Assembly: GCA_964544865.1 (NCBI GenBank)
Contig: CAZJDV010000010.1
Location: 1-48,707 of the forward strand
Reading direction: 5' to 3'
Source: CAZJDV01 sp964544865
GTDB taxonomy: Bacteria > Chloroflexota > Dehalococcoidia > Lucifugimonadales > CAJWER01
Length of the DNA stretch: 48,707 nt
Position numbers and translations under genes: made by a program. The notes under the pieces were generated by a model, which did not search any database, was not told the DNA's origin, and was given only the letters and a program-made list of their open reading frames with translations. Each line of letters starts with the position of its first letter. Within the stretch, counting starts at the first letter, position 1. Below are positions 8,252 to 16,079 of the stretch, piece by piece.

Positions 8252-8445
8252 GCCGCATCCTCCTCTGGCCGGTCCCAGTCCTTGGCAAGCGCCGGCTCAC
8301 TCATCAGTGCGGTCTCGGGAACGCTTGCCGATGCCTCGTCGCCCAGAATCACGACCAAGGCTCGTCGACTCGTTGATAGACGTACAGGCTCCAGCAGACG
8401 TACGCTACCTTCCTCGCCAATGACAGCTTCATAGGTATGAGGCAT
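8218..8445 (-). CDS. Antitoxin of a MazEF-like pair
   Basis: A 75-residue protein starting MPHTYEAVIGEEGSVRLLEP and ending with the segment ETALMSEPALAKDWDRPEED then AAWSRL. This is the usual layout of small antitoxins paired with MazF toxins in Chloroflexota and cyanobacteria: a beta-rich N-terminal DNA-binding/dimer part, then a toxin-binding tail with S-E-x-x-L-A-x-D-W-x-x-P-E-E-D-x-A-W. AGGTGA lies just upstream of the ATG. Its last codons overlap the first codons of the toxin remnant, as in working pairs. With the toxin broken it is an orphan; it could still repress its own promoter or neutralise a related toxin encoded elsewhere. Confidence 0.75.
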   Translation of the reverse strand: MPHTYEAVIGEEGSVRLLEPVRLSTSRRALVVILGDEASASVPETALMSEPALAKDWDRPEEDAAWSRLQLGRSS

Positions 8446-8507
8446 ATGTCACCTGGTTTAGGCTTTGCGTTTCCGTTAGCTCCCGAGCCGCGCCCATCGG
8501 TGTGGCT

Positions 8508-9347
8508 TCAGTCCCGCCACTCCCCTTCGAATACCTCTTCTACTGGGCCCTCCATGATGACTCCGCCGCTGCCAGGCCAGCTTATGGACAGGTCGCCGCC
8601 CGGCAGAGACACTATTACATTGTCTCCCGTCAGGCGCTTCAGTCGTCCGATCACGGCCACGGCACACGCCCCGGTGCCGCAGGCCATCGTGAGCCCGGAT
8701 CCTCGCTCCCACACCCGGACCTTGACATGCCTGGGGTCTATCACGTTGACGATCTCGAAGTTCACCCGCTCCAGGAACATGGGGTGGTTTTCAATTTCCG
8801 GGCCGATGTCGTGGAGCTTCACCTCGTCGACGGGCGTTTCCACGAACGCCACGGCGTGAGGATTTCCCATTGACACGCAGTTGATCTTGAACGTCGCGCC
8901 GTCGATTTCGAGGGGGTAGTCCATGAGCATGGCGTGGCCCGGCGCGACCACTGGGATGTCCTCGACGGCCACGCTGGGCTCTCCCATGCCGACGGTGGCC
9001 CGCCCTACCCTGCCGTTGCTCCAGATCGGCGTTACCTTCAGGTCGCCCGCCAGGGTTTCCACCGTGACGATGGATTTGCCGGCCGGGACGATCCCTCGCT
9101 TCAGGGCGTATCCGACGAGGCAGCGGATGCCGTTGCCGCACATCTCGGCCTCGGAGCCGTCCGCGTTGAACATGGTCATTCGCAGGTCGGCCCGGCTGGA
9201 CCCGCGGGCCAGGATCAGGCCGTCGGAGCCGACGCCCAGGTGCCGGTCGCTCATTGCCATAGACAGCGCCGGCCAGTCCCTGTCCTGGTCCCTGGCGTCG
9301 ACGAAGATGTAGTCGTTGCCCGCGCCGTGCATCTTGGTAAATCTCAT
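8508..9347 (-). CDS. dapF: Diaminopimelate epimerase
   Basis: A 279-residue PLP-independent epimerase converting LL- to meso-diaminopimelate. The start MRFTKMHGAGNDYIFVD is canonical. The two catalytic cysteines are in EMCGNGIRC (Cys70) and MACGTGACA (Cys223). Substrate-binding segments FNADGSEAE and SMGNPHAVAFVE are present, as is ERGSGLT just before the second cysteine. Length is typical. The ATG at 9347 has a promoter-like extended -10 at 9385-9393, so dapF can probably be transcribed independently of miaA, which ends 62 bases upstream. It works directly after DapL. Confidence 0.96.
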   Translation of the reverse strand: MRFTKMHGAGNDYIFVDARDQDRDWPALSMAMSDRHLGVGSDGLILARGSSRADLRMTMFNADGSEAEMCGNGIRCLVGYALKRGIVPAGKSIVTVETLAGDLKVTPIWSNGRVGRATVGMGEPSVAVEDIPVVAPGHAMLMDYPLEIDGATFKINCVSMGNPHAVAFVETPVDEVKLHDIGPEIENHPMFLERVNFEIVNVIDPRHVKVRVWERGSGLTMACGTGACAVAVIGRLKRLTGDNVIVSLPGGDLSISWPGSGGVIMEGPVEEVFEGEWRD

Positions 9348-9384
9348 CGAAAGAACCTTTCGCGAGCTTTAATTTGCAGCCCGT

Positions 9385-9393
9385 ATTATAGCA
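9385..9393 (-). promoter_or_regulatory. Extended -10 promoter element for dapF
   Basis: Read on the minus strand, the sequence is TGC-TATAAT: a perfect -10 hexamer (9390-9385) preceded by the TGn extension. It lies in the 62-base gap between miaA and dapF, about 38 bases before the dapF ATG. No good -35 hexamer lies 17 bases upstream, which is common for extended -10 promoters. Confidence 0.5.
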
Positions 9394-9409
9394 TAGGGCC
9401 GTACCCGCA

Positions 9410-10333
9410 CTACGGCGCGGAGACTGTTTTTTTCACGTGGTCCACCGCGCTGTCGAGCCCTTCGCCGGCCCCCTCGAACCAGCGGACCCGCTCGTCCGTG
9501 GCCCGGAACCAGGCGCGCTGCTGTCGAGAGAATCTCCGAGTCTTCCTCTTGGTCGTCTCGACGGCTTCCTCCAGAGACATCCCGCCCTCCAGGCTCAGCC
9601 CGAGCTCCCTGTAACCCAGGCTGGACATGGACGGCAGGTCGAGTCCGTAGCCCCGGTCCAAAAGGCCTCGCACCTCGTCGAGCCAGCCGGCCGATAGCAT
9701 CGCATCAACCCGCTCGTCGATCCGCTGGTAGAGCCTCTCGCGGCTTAGGTGCAGGCCCACGACCACCTGTTCGAAGGGCGGCGTAATCCGCTCTGGGCCC
9801 GGAGGACTGCCATCCCGCGATTGCCGGTGGACCTCCAGGGCGCGCACGACCCGGCGAACATTGCGGGGATCGATCCGACGGGCCGCGGCGGGGTCCATCG
9901 CACCAAGCTCGGCGTGCAGCGCCTCCGCGCCCCCGGCTTTCGCCCTCGCCTCCAGCTCGCGGCGAAGCTCTAACGTGGGCGGCGCCTCTGGCGCTTGCCA
10001 GCCTTCCAACAGCGCCCTTACCCATTGGCCGGTGCCTCCGACGAGCAGCGGCACCTTCGAGCGGCCCAGGATGTCGTCGATGAGCCGACGGGCCTGGCGC
10101 AGGAACAGGGCGAGGCTGTAGTCCTGGTCTGGGTCTACGACGTCGATCAGGTGGTGCTGGACGGCGGATAGCTGCCCCGCCGAGGGCTTGCCTGTGCCGA
10201 TGTCCATGTACCGGTAGACCTGGCGGCTATCGGCGCTCACTATCTCGCCGCCGATATCGAGGGCCATGCGGACGCCGAGGGCGCTCTTGCCCGTCGCGGT
10301 GGAACCGACGATCGCGACCAGGGTGTTTGCCAT
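9410..10333 (-). CDS. miaA: tRNA dimethylallyltransferase
   Basis: A 307-residue MiaA, which adds a dimethylallyl group to the N6 of A37 in tRNAs that read codons starting with U. The P-loop is GSTATGKSALGVRMA (about residues 10-24). The catalytic/substrate motif DSRQVYRYMDIGTGKPS follows, then HHLIDVVDPDQDYS and the tRNA-binding segment RDGSPPGPE. The C-terminal KRKTRRFSRQQRAWFR is characteristic. Start ATG at 10333 lies 12 bases after the stop of tpiA, so the two are likely co-transcribed. Confidence 0.95.
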   Translation of the reverse strand: MANTLVAIVGSTATGKSALGVRMALDIGGEIVSADSRQVYRYMDIGTGKPSAGQLSAVQHHLIDVVDPDQDYSLALFLRQARRLIDDILGRSKVPLLVGGTGQWVRALLEGWQAPEAPPTLELRRELEARAKAGGAEALHAELGAMDPAAARRIDPRNVRRVVRALEVHRQSRDGSPPGPERITPPFEQVVVGLHLSRERLYQRIDERVDAMLSAGWLDEVRGLLDRGYGLDLPSMSSLGYRELGLSLEGGMSLEEAVETTKRKTRRFSRQQRAWFRATDERVRWFEGAGEGLDSAVDHVKKTVSAP

Positions 10334-10345
10334 CGCGGAGCTCTT

Positions 10346-11101
10346 TCAGCCGGCGGCCAGGGACGCGCCGTGGACGAGCTCGACAAAGACATCGGGCTTG
10401 AGGCTTGCGCCGCCGACCAGGGCGCCGTCCACATCCGGCAGGCCCAAGAAGTCGACGACGTTTTCGCCGGTAACGCTGCCCCCATATAGGAGCGGAGTGC
10501 CTGAGGCCACCGGGCCGAATCTGTCTACAAGCAGGACTCGAATCAGGGCCATCATGGACTGCGCGTCGTCAGGAGTCGCCGCCTTGCCCGTGCCGATCGC
10601 CCACACCGGCTCGTACGCCACGGAGAGGCCCTCGACGGCGTCCACGCCGGACAGGCCCGCCCGGACCTGTCGCAATACTACCTCGTCGGCCTCGCCCAAA
10701 TCGCGCTCTTCGACGGTCTCCCCCACGCACAGTATCGGTCTCAGCCCGGCCTCCAGGGCCGCGGTGACCTTCAAGCCTACGGAGCTGTCGGTCTCCCCGA
10801 AAATACGCCGCCTCTCGGAGTGGCCCAGGATGACGTACTGGCACAGCTCCACCAGCATCTCGGGGGAGACCTCGCCGGTGTACGCCCCCCGGCGCTCGTG
10901 GTGCATGTCCTGGGCTCCGAGGCCGATGCCGGTATCGCGAAGCATCTCACGGACCGCCCAGAGGGCCGTGAAGGGGGGGCAAAGCACCGTCGCGACTCCC
11001 TCGATCCCAACGAGACCGGATTTTATGCCGCCAGAGAGTTCCTTGGCGTCCCGAACGGTGGTGTTCATCTTCCAGTTGCCGACGATCAACGGCCGGTCCA
11101 T
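10346..11101 (-). CDS. tpiA: Triosephosphate isomerase
   Basis: A 251-residue TIM barrel interconverting dihydroxyacetone phosphate and glyceraldehyde 3-phosphate. Asn/Lys of the active site are in IVGNWKMN (residues 6-13), the catalytic His is in VILGHSERR, the catalytic Glu in AYEPVWAIGTGK, and the phosphate-binding loop is LYGGSVTGEN. Length is normal. It is followed by miaA after 12 bases. No other glycolysis gene is next to it. Confidence 0.97.
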   Translation of the reverse strand: MDRPLIVGNWKMNTTVRDAKELSGGIKSGLVGIEGVATVLCPPFTALWAVREMLRDTGIGLGAQDMHHERRGAYTGEVSPEMLVELCQYVILGHSERRRIFGETDSSVGLKVTAALEAGLRPILCVGETVEERDLGEADEVVLRQVRAGLSGVDAVEGLSVAYEPVWAIGTGKAATPDDAQSMMALIRVLLVDRFGPVASGTPLLYGGSVTGENVVDFLGLPDVDGALVGGASLKPDVFVELVHGASLAAG

Positions 11102-11245
11102 TCTGCCACGCCTCCAAGCAAGTCTCTACGCCGACTGGCATTCTACATGGTCTGCCGGGGACGAACAACGAGGCGGAGCGTCATGCGGGCGCGTCATGAG
11201 CACCGGGCTGTCCGCGGGGCGACGGACGTCGCAGGCTACGGGCCT

Positions 11246-12256
11246 CTACTTGCCGATGTACTTGATGCGGGGATCGACGATCGCCAGCAGCACGTCCGAC
11301 ACCAGCGTCCCGATCACCGTGAGAACGCCCAGCATGAGCACGATGAACCCTGCTGTGTACGCGTCTTGCTGGATAATAGAGTCCAATAGCACCGGGCCCA
11401 GTGTGGGCAGGCTCAGCACCACTGACACGATCACGCTGCCGCTGACAAGGGCGGGCAACAGGTAGCCGACTGTGCTGACCAGGGGGTTGATCGCCACACG
11501 CACGGGATACTTGACGATGAGTCGCCAGGCCGCCATGCCCCTCGCCCTGGCGGTCACGACATAGGGCTTGCCCAATTCGTCCAGCAGGTTGTTTCGCATA
11601 ACACGTATCAGGCCGGCCGTGCCCGATGTGCCGAGGACCGCCGCGGGTATCCAGAGGTGCTTGAACAGGTCCCACATCTTTGCCGGACCCCATGCCGCGT
11701 TCTGAAGGTCGGCGGAGAACAGCCCTCCCACACTCTGATTAAAGTAGGCGAACGCGAGGTACATCAGGACCAGGCCCAGCAGGAAATCGGGCACGGCAAG
11801 GCCCGAGAACCCCAGGAAAGTGAACATATAGTCGCCGACGGAGTGCTGCCGGACCGCCGAGTAGATTCCCACCGGTATGGCGAAGGTCCACGTCACAAGA
11901 ACTGTGAAGCCCGTCAGGGCCACCGTCGTCCATATTCGGTCTCCAATTATCTTCTTGACGGTTCGCTCGGTGGCATGGGAGCTGCAGAAGAACTGGTAGG
12001 AGCGGCCCAGGTCGCCGTGCAGCATATTCCACATCCAGAGGCCGTACTGCTGGTACAGCGGCTTGTTCAGACCCAGGTAGTCGCGCAGGTTATCGACCAT
12101 CTCCATGCTGACCGCGTCGCCCGCCATCATCAGCCGGTCAATGTGTTTGGTGGCGGAGTCACCCTCGGGAAGCTGGATAATGAAAAACGACAGGATGCTG
12201 ATGACCCAGACGGTGAATCCGGCGAGAAGCATGCGCCTGGCCATGTAAGCGAGCAA
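11246..12256 (-). CDS. ABC transporter permease, DppB/OppB type (copy 2)
   Basis: A 336-residue inner-membrane permease of the peptide/nickel uptake class. It starts MLAYMARRMLLAGFTVWVIS with one membrane helix, followed by a long external segment (about residues 30-110) and then five further helices. The cytoplasmic loop that contacts the ATPase is in VVTARARGMAAWRLIVKYPV. It ends VDPRIKYIGK. It is very similar along its full length to the 336-residue protein encoded immediately upstream, so the pair looks like a tandem duplication. No ATP-binding subunit, DppC-type partner or substrate-binding protein lies nearby. Substrate is unknown. Confidence 0.88.
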   Translation of the reverse strand: MLAYMARRMLLAGFTVWVISILSFFIIQLPEGDSATKHIDRLMMAGDAVSMEMVDNLRDYLGLNKPLYQQYGLWMWNMLHGDLGRSYQFFCSSHATERTVKKIIGDRIWTTVALTGFTVLVTWTFAIPVGIYSAVRQHSVGDYMFTFLGFSGLAVPDFLLGLVLMYLAFAYFNQSVGGLFSADLQNAAWGPAKMWDLFKHLWIPAAVLGTSGTAGLIRVMRNNLLDELGKPYVVTARARGMAAWRLIVKYPVRVAINPLVSTVGYLLPALVSGSVIVSVVLSLPTLGPVLLDSIIQQDAYTAGFIVLMLGVLTVIGTLVSDVLLAIVDPRIKYIGK

Positions 12257-12295
12257 CGATACATCTCCTTATGCAGGTCCGCCGCAGAGCGGCGA

Positions 12296-13306
12296 CTACC
12301 GTCCCGTGAATCTTATGCGCGGATCGACGACGGCGAGCAAGATGTCCGAAAGCAACGTGCCAAGAACGGTAAGAATCCCGAGCATCAGTATGATAAATCC
12401 GGCAGTCTGGACGTCGAGCTGGATGACTGAATCGAGGAGCACCGGCCCGAGCGTGGGTAGGCTCAGCACCACAGAGACGATCACGCTGCCCGATATGAGA
12501 TGAGGCAGCAAGTAGCCGACGGTGCTTACCAGCGGGTTGATCGCAACCCGCACTGGGTACTTGATTATGATCCTCAAGGCATTAACGCCTTTCGCCCGGG
12601 CGGTGACAACATAAGGCTTGTCAAGCTCGTCTAGCAGGTTGTTGCGCATGACTCGAATGAGACCGGCGGTGCCTGACGTTCCGAGGACGGCTGCCGGAAT
12701 CCAAAGATGCTTGAACAGGTCCCACACACGAGCTATGTCCCATGGCGCGTCCTGAAAGTCCCCCGAGAACAGGCCACCCACGCTCTGGTCGAGATAGGCG
12801 AAGGCGAGATACATCAGTACGAGTCCGAGCAAGAAGTCGGGTACAGCCAGACCGGTGAACCCCAGCGTCGTGACGACGTAATCGCCGATGGAATGCTGCC
12901 GGACGGCGGAATAGATGCCAATTGGAATGGCAAACGACCAGGTGAAAATCACGGTGAATCCGGTCAGGGCGATGGTGGTCCAGATCCTGTCGCTGATCAA
13001 CTCCTTGACAAGTCGCTGCCGGGGCGACGAGCTGCAGAAGTACTGATAGGAGTGACCCAAGTTGCCCTGCATTACGTTGCCTATCCAAAACACGTATCGC
13101 TGGGCCACCGGCTTGTCGAGGCCCATGTCCTTGCGTAGAGACTCCCCAAGGGCCATTGAAAAGGCTTCGCCCGACAGCATCAGGCGATCAATGTACTTGC
13201 TGGCGGCGTCGCCTGGCGGCAGCTCCATAATGAAGAACGACAACACCGAGATAACGAATATGGTGAACACAGAGAGAATCAAACGCCTGGCTATGTATGC
13301 GAGCAC
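12296..13306 (-). CDS. ABC transporter permease, DppB/OppB type (copy 1)
   Basis: A 336-residue permease of the DppB class, near-duplicate of the next gene downstream (39 bases apart). Shared stretches include DFLLGLVLMYLAFAY, KHLWIPAAVLGTSGTAGLIR, VMRNNLLDEL and SGSVIVSVVLSLPTLGPVLL. I chose the GTG at 13306 because GAGGAGG lies just upstream and because it gives exactly the length and N-terminus of the paralogue. A frame open further upstream to 13438 would add 44 residues with no counterpart. A good promoter at 13427-13455 precedes it. The two proteins may form a heterodimeric channel, or one may serve a different partner; the ATPases must be encoded elsewhere. Confidence 0.88.
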   Translation of the reverse strand: MLAYIARRLILSVFTIFVISVLSFFIMELPPGDAASKYIDRLMLSGEAFSMALGESLRKDMGLDKPVAQRYVFWIGNVMQGNLGHSYQYFCSSSPRQRLVKELISDRIWTTIALTGFTVIFTWSFAIPIGIYSAVRQHSIGDYVVTTLGFTGLAVPDFLLGLVLMYLAFAYLDQSVGGLFSGDFQDAPWDIARVWDLFKHLWIPAAVLGTSGTAGLIRVMRNNLLDELDKPYVVTARAKGVNALRIIIKYPVRVAINPLVSTVGYLLPHLISGSVIVSVVLSLPTLGPVLLDSVIQLDVQTAGFIILMLGILTVLGTLLSDILLAVVDPRIRFTGR

Positions 13307-13606
13307 AAAGCCCCTCCTCGCTGGAGCATCAACGCGCCGACTCGGACTGCCGCTCCGGATCCTCGGCATGGAGGCGACGACGGGCCGCAGCACACGGGGG
13401 AGCGGCGTCCGGAACTTGGCGCCCCCAATATAGGTCATCGACCCATGGCAGTCAACAGAGCGTTAAGCGCGGCCCACCGATCCATCCGCCTGCAAATGAC
13501 GGCTTCCGCGCTGCGCAGAGCCAACGCATCTTGCAGATTCGGGCCGTCCGTGCTGTCTCAACAGCGATCCACGGCGCCTGGCCAAGGATAGGCTGCGCTT
13601 CCGCCG
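13307..13606. other. Gene-free stretch between tsaC and the ABC permeases
   Basis: Three hundred bases after the tsaC stop hold the promoter at 13427-13455 and a leader of roughly 115 bases in front of the permease pair. An open frame runs through part of it but lacks a ribosome binding site. No riboswitch fold or terminator was recognised. Confidence 0.45.
13427..13455 (-). promoter_or_regulatory. Sigma-70-type promoter for the ABC permease pair
   Basis: Read on the minus strand, TTGACT (13455-13450) and TATATT (13432-13427) are separated by exactly 17 bases. It lies about 120 bases upstream of the GTG start at 13306, in the gap after tsaC. Confidence 0.55.
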
Positions 13607-14257
13607 CTATCCGACGATCACGCCCATCCCTATGACGCCCTCGATCCGGTCCCGGTCCACCGCTCCGGCCCGGAGCAGGACCGGCGCCGCCCCGGTAACG
13701 TCCAGCACTGTGGATGGCACGCCAACTGGGCATACCCCGGCGTCTATGACGTAATCGACCTCTTCCCCTAACTGGTCGAGCACCGCGCCAGCGGAGGTGG
13801 GTGCGGGCCCGCCGCTCCGATTCGCGCTGGTGCCGGTGATGGGCGCTCCCAGGCTGCGCACCACTGCCCGCGGCACCGGATGGTCCGGCACACGAACAGC
13901 GACCGTGTCCATACCGCCCGAGACGATGTCGGGTATTCCAGGCGCCCGGCGGACGACCAGGGTAAGAGGGCCGGGCCAGAAGTGGTGCGCCAGCCCCCAT
14001 GCAACCGCCGTTACCTCCACGGCGCACACCACAATATCTCCAGGGTCGGCCAGGAGGAGCGGCAAGGCCATGTCCGCGGATCGCCGCTTGATCCGAAACA
14101 CGCGCTCCACCGCCGCCGGGTCCGAGGCGGACGCGGCCAGGCCGTAGAGGGTGTCCGTGGGAACGGCGACGACGCCGCCCTGTTTCAGCAGCCGGACAGC
14201 GGCGTCGATGCCACTGGGCAGCGGAATGGGTTGGGATCGGTCCGCGTGAGGCTTCAT
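13607..14257 (-). CDS. tsaC: L-threonylcarbamoyladenylate synthase (YrdC/Sua5)
   Basis: A 216-residue YrdC-domain protein that makes threonylcarbamoyl-AMP from threonine, bicarbonate and ATP, the first step of t6A37 tRNA modification. Diagnostic segments are GGVVAVPTDTLYGLAASASD, the basic FRIKRRSADMALPLLLAD, HHFWPGPLTLVV, VAVRVPDHPVPRAV and TGTSANRSGGPAPTS. There is no C-terminal Sua5 domain, so it is the short form. It is divergent from guaA, with 26 bases between the two start codons. Confidence 0.92.
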   Translation of the reverse strand: MKPHADRSQPIPLPSGIDAAVRLLKQGGVVAVPTDTLYGLAASASDPAAVERVFRIKRRSADMALPLLLADPGDIVVCAVEVTAVAWGLAHHFWPGPLTLVVRRAPGIPDIVSGGMDTVAVRVPDHPVPRAVVRSLGAPITGTSANRSGGPAPTSAGAVLDQLGEEVDYVIDAGVCPVGVPSTVLDVTGAAPVLLRAGAVDRDRIEGVIGMGVIVG

Positions 14258-14283
14258 CTGCGGTTGACCTCAATATAACATAG

Positions 14284-15981
14284 ATGCTAGCCTTGGAATC
14301 GCTACATGACATGACCACAGAACCCCCATCCACCGGCAGCCACAGGGTAGCCGCCAGCGACGATCTGGAGGTCTCCGCCTATCTGGAGATCGCCAAGGAG
14401 AAGAGCGGCCAGGAGACTCTACCCCACACCGCATCACAGCTGGAGCGAGAGTCCATTCTCGTCGTGGACTTCGGCTCCCAGTACAGCAGACTTATCGCCC
14501 GCCGCATCCGCGAGTCCAGCGTCTACTGCGAGATAGTCTCCTATAAGGCGACATGGGAGAGCGTCGCGCACCTCAACCCCAAGGGGGTGGTCCTATCCGG
14601 CGGACCGGCCAGCGTCTATGATCCCAACGCACCGATGGCCCCGACATGGACTTACGAGCGCGGCCTGCCGGTTCTCGGCATCTGTTATGGGATGCAGGTG
14701 ATGGTCCACCAGCTCGGCGGCAAGGTCGCGCCGGGACCCAAGAAAGAGTATGGCCACGCGGTCCTCAACCAGAACGCTCCCAGCCACCCTCTCTTCAGCG
14801 GCCTGCCTAACTCGATGCCGGTATGGATGAGTCACGGCGACCGGATAGTCGAGCCGCCGCCCGGCTTCGTCTCGCTCGCCTACACCGAGAACTCCCCCGT
14901 AGCGGCCACCGGCGACGAGCATGGGATGATGGGAATACAGTTCCACCCGGAGGTCGTCCATACACCCGACGGCAAGGCGCTGCTCGATAATTTCGTTCAC
15001 TCGATCTGCGGCTGTGAGCGGCTCTGGACGGCGGCCAACGTCGTGGCCAGCGCCGTTACGAACATCAAAGATCAGGTCGGCGGCGGCAAGGTCATCTGCG
15101 CCCTGTCTGGCGGCGTGGACTCCGCCGTCGCGGCCACGCTGGTGCATCGCGCCGTCGGCGACCAGCTCACCTGCATATTCGTCAACAACGGATTGATGCG
15201 CCGCGAGGAGCCGCAGAGGGTGCTGACCACCTTCGAAAAATACCTGAAGGTCAACCTGGTCTACGCCGAGGCCACCGAGGCTTTTCTCGGCGCGCTGAAA
15301 GGCGTGGTGGACCCGGAGGAGAAGCGGCGCAGAATCGGCAAGGAGTTCATCCGCGTCTTCGACGAGGAGGCGGCCCGGCTCGGCCACGTCGACTTCCTGA
15401 CCCAGGGCACGCTGTACCCCGACGTGATAGAGAGCGAGACCGACGAGAACGAGGTCTCCGCCAAGATCAAGACCCACCACAACGTGGGCGGCCTGCCGAA
15501 AGACATGAAGCTCGCCCTAGTGGAACCGCTGCGATACCTGTTCAAGGACGAGGTGCGGAAGGTCGGATTGGAGCTTGGCCTGCCGCAGGAGATCGTATAT
15601 CGCCAGCCGTTCCCCGGCCCCGGACTGGCGATACGGGTGATGGGCGAGGTGACCCACGAAAAACTGGAGACGCTGCGCGCCGCCGACTGGATCGTAATGG
15701 ACGAGATCAAGGCCAACAACCTGTATCGGGATCTCTGGCAGAGCTTCGCCGTGCTGACCGAGACCCACACCGTGGGCGTCACGGGCGACTTCAGGACCTT
15801 CGGCAACGTCGTCGCCGTCCGGGCCGTCAGCAGCGACGAGGCGATGACGGCGGATTGGGCCCGCCTGCCCTACGACGTGCTGGCCCGCATCTCCAGTCGG
15901 ATTGCCAACGAGGTGCCAGGCGTGAACCGGGTGGTCTACGACATCACCAGCAAGCCGCCCGGCACCATCGAGTGGGAGTGA
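14284..15981 (+). CDS. guaA: GMP synthase (glutamine-hydrolysing)
   Basis: GuaA converts XMP to GMP. The glutaminase domain (from about residue 57, ILVVDFGSQYSRLIARRI) has the nucleophile Cys in LGICYGMQVM and the His/Glu pair in IQFHPEVVH. The PP-loop domain has ALSGGVDSAVAATLVH, followed by the dimerisation domain, with FPGPGLAIRVMGEV and the canonical end PPGTIEWE. At 565 residues it carries an N-terminal extension of about 55 residues not usual for GuaA. ATG at 14284 is the first start; ATG at 14311 is an alternative that fits a TATAAC at 14274-14279 better. No strong ribosome binding site is seen for either. It heads a run of purine genes on this strand. Confidence 0.95.
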   Translation: MLALESLHDMTTEPPSTGSHRVAASDDLEVSAYLEIAKEKSGQETLPHTASQLERESILVVDFGSQYSRLIARRIRESSVYCEIVSYKATWESVAHLNPKGVVLSGGPASVYDPNAPMAPTWTYERGLPVLGICYGMQVMVHQLGGKVAPGPKKEYGHAVLNQNAPSHPLFSGLPNSMPVWMSHGDRIVEPPPGFVSLAYTENSPVAATGDEHGMMGIQFHPEVVHTPDGKALLDNFVHSICGCERLWTAANVVASAVTNIKDQVGGGKVICALSGGVDSAVAATLVHRAVGDQLTCIFVNNGLMRREEPQRVLTTFEKYLKVNLVYAEATEAFLGALKGVVDPEEKRRRIGKEFIRVFDEEAARLGHVDFLTQGTLYPDVIESETDENEVSAKIKTHHNVGGLPKDMKLALVEPLRYLFKDEVRKVGLELGLPQEIVYRQPFPGPGLAIRVMGEVTHEKLETLRAADWIVMDEIKANNLYRDLWQSFAVLTETHTVGVTGDFRTFGNVVAVRAVSSDEAMTADWARLPYDVLARISSRIANEVPGVNRVVYDITSKPPGTIEWE

Positions 15982-16009
15982 GCGGCCATGCTTGCCCTGG
16001 GAACGCCGG

Positions 16010-16078
16010 AATCAACCGCAGAGATAGCAGAGGGCACGGAGATAATCGGCCGGCGAGATTCAATCCTCCGTGGTGATT
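16010..16078. repeat. Imperfect palindromic dispersed repeat, copy 1
   Basis: The gap between guaA and purD starts with AATCAACCGCAGAG and ends with GGTGATT, an inverted match at the two ends. Internally it carries GCAGAGGGCACGGAGA. The reverse complement of the gap before purB (19181-19251) has the same ends and a similar inside (AATCACCACAGAG, GGACACAGAG). The purD TTG start begins two bases after the repeat. These are two members of one short interspersed family. Confidence 0.6.
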
Positions 16079-16079
16079 C

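Noticed and set aside
9420..9432. T-tract near the miaA end as a terminator
   Set aside because: It is a T-run only on the plus strand; for miaA, on the minus strand, it reads as A and lies within the coding sequence.
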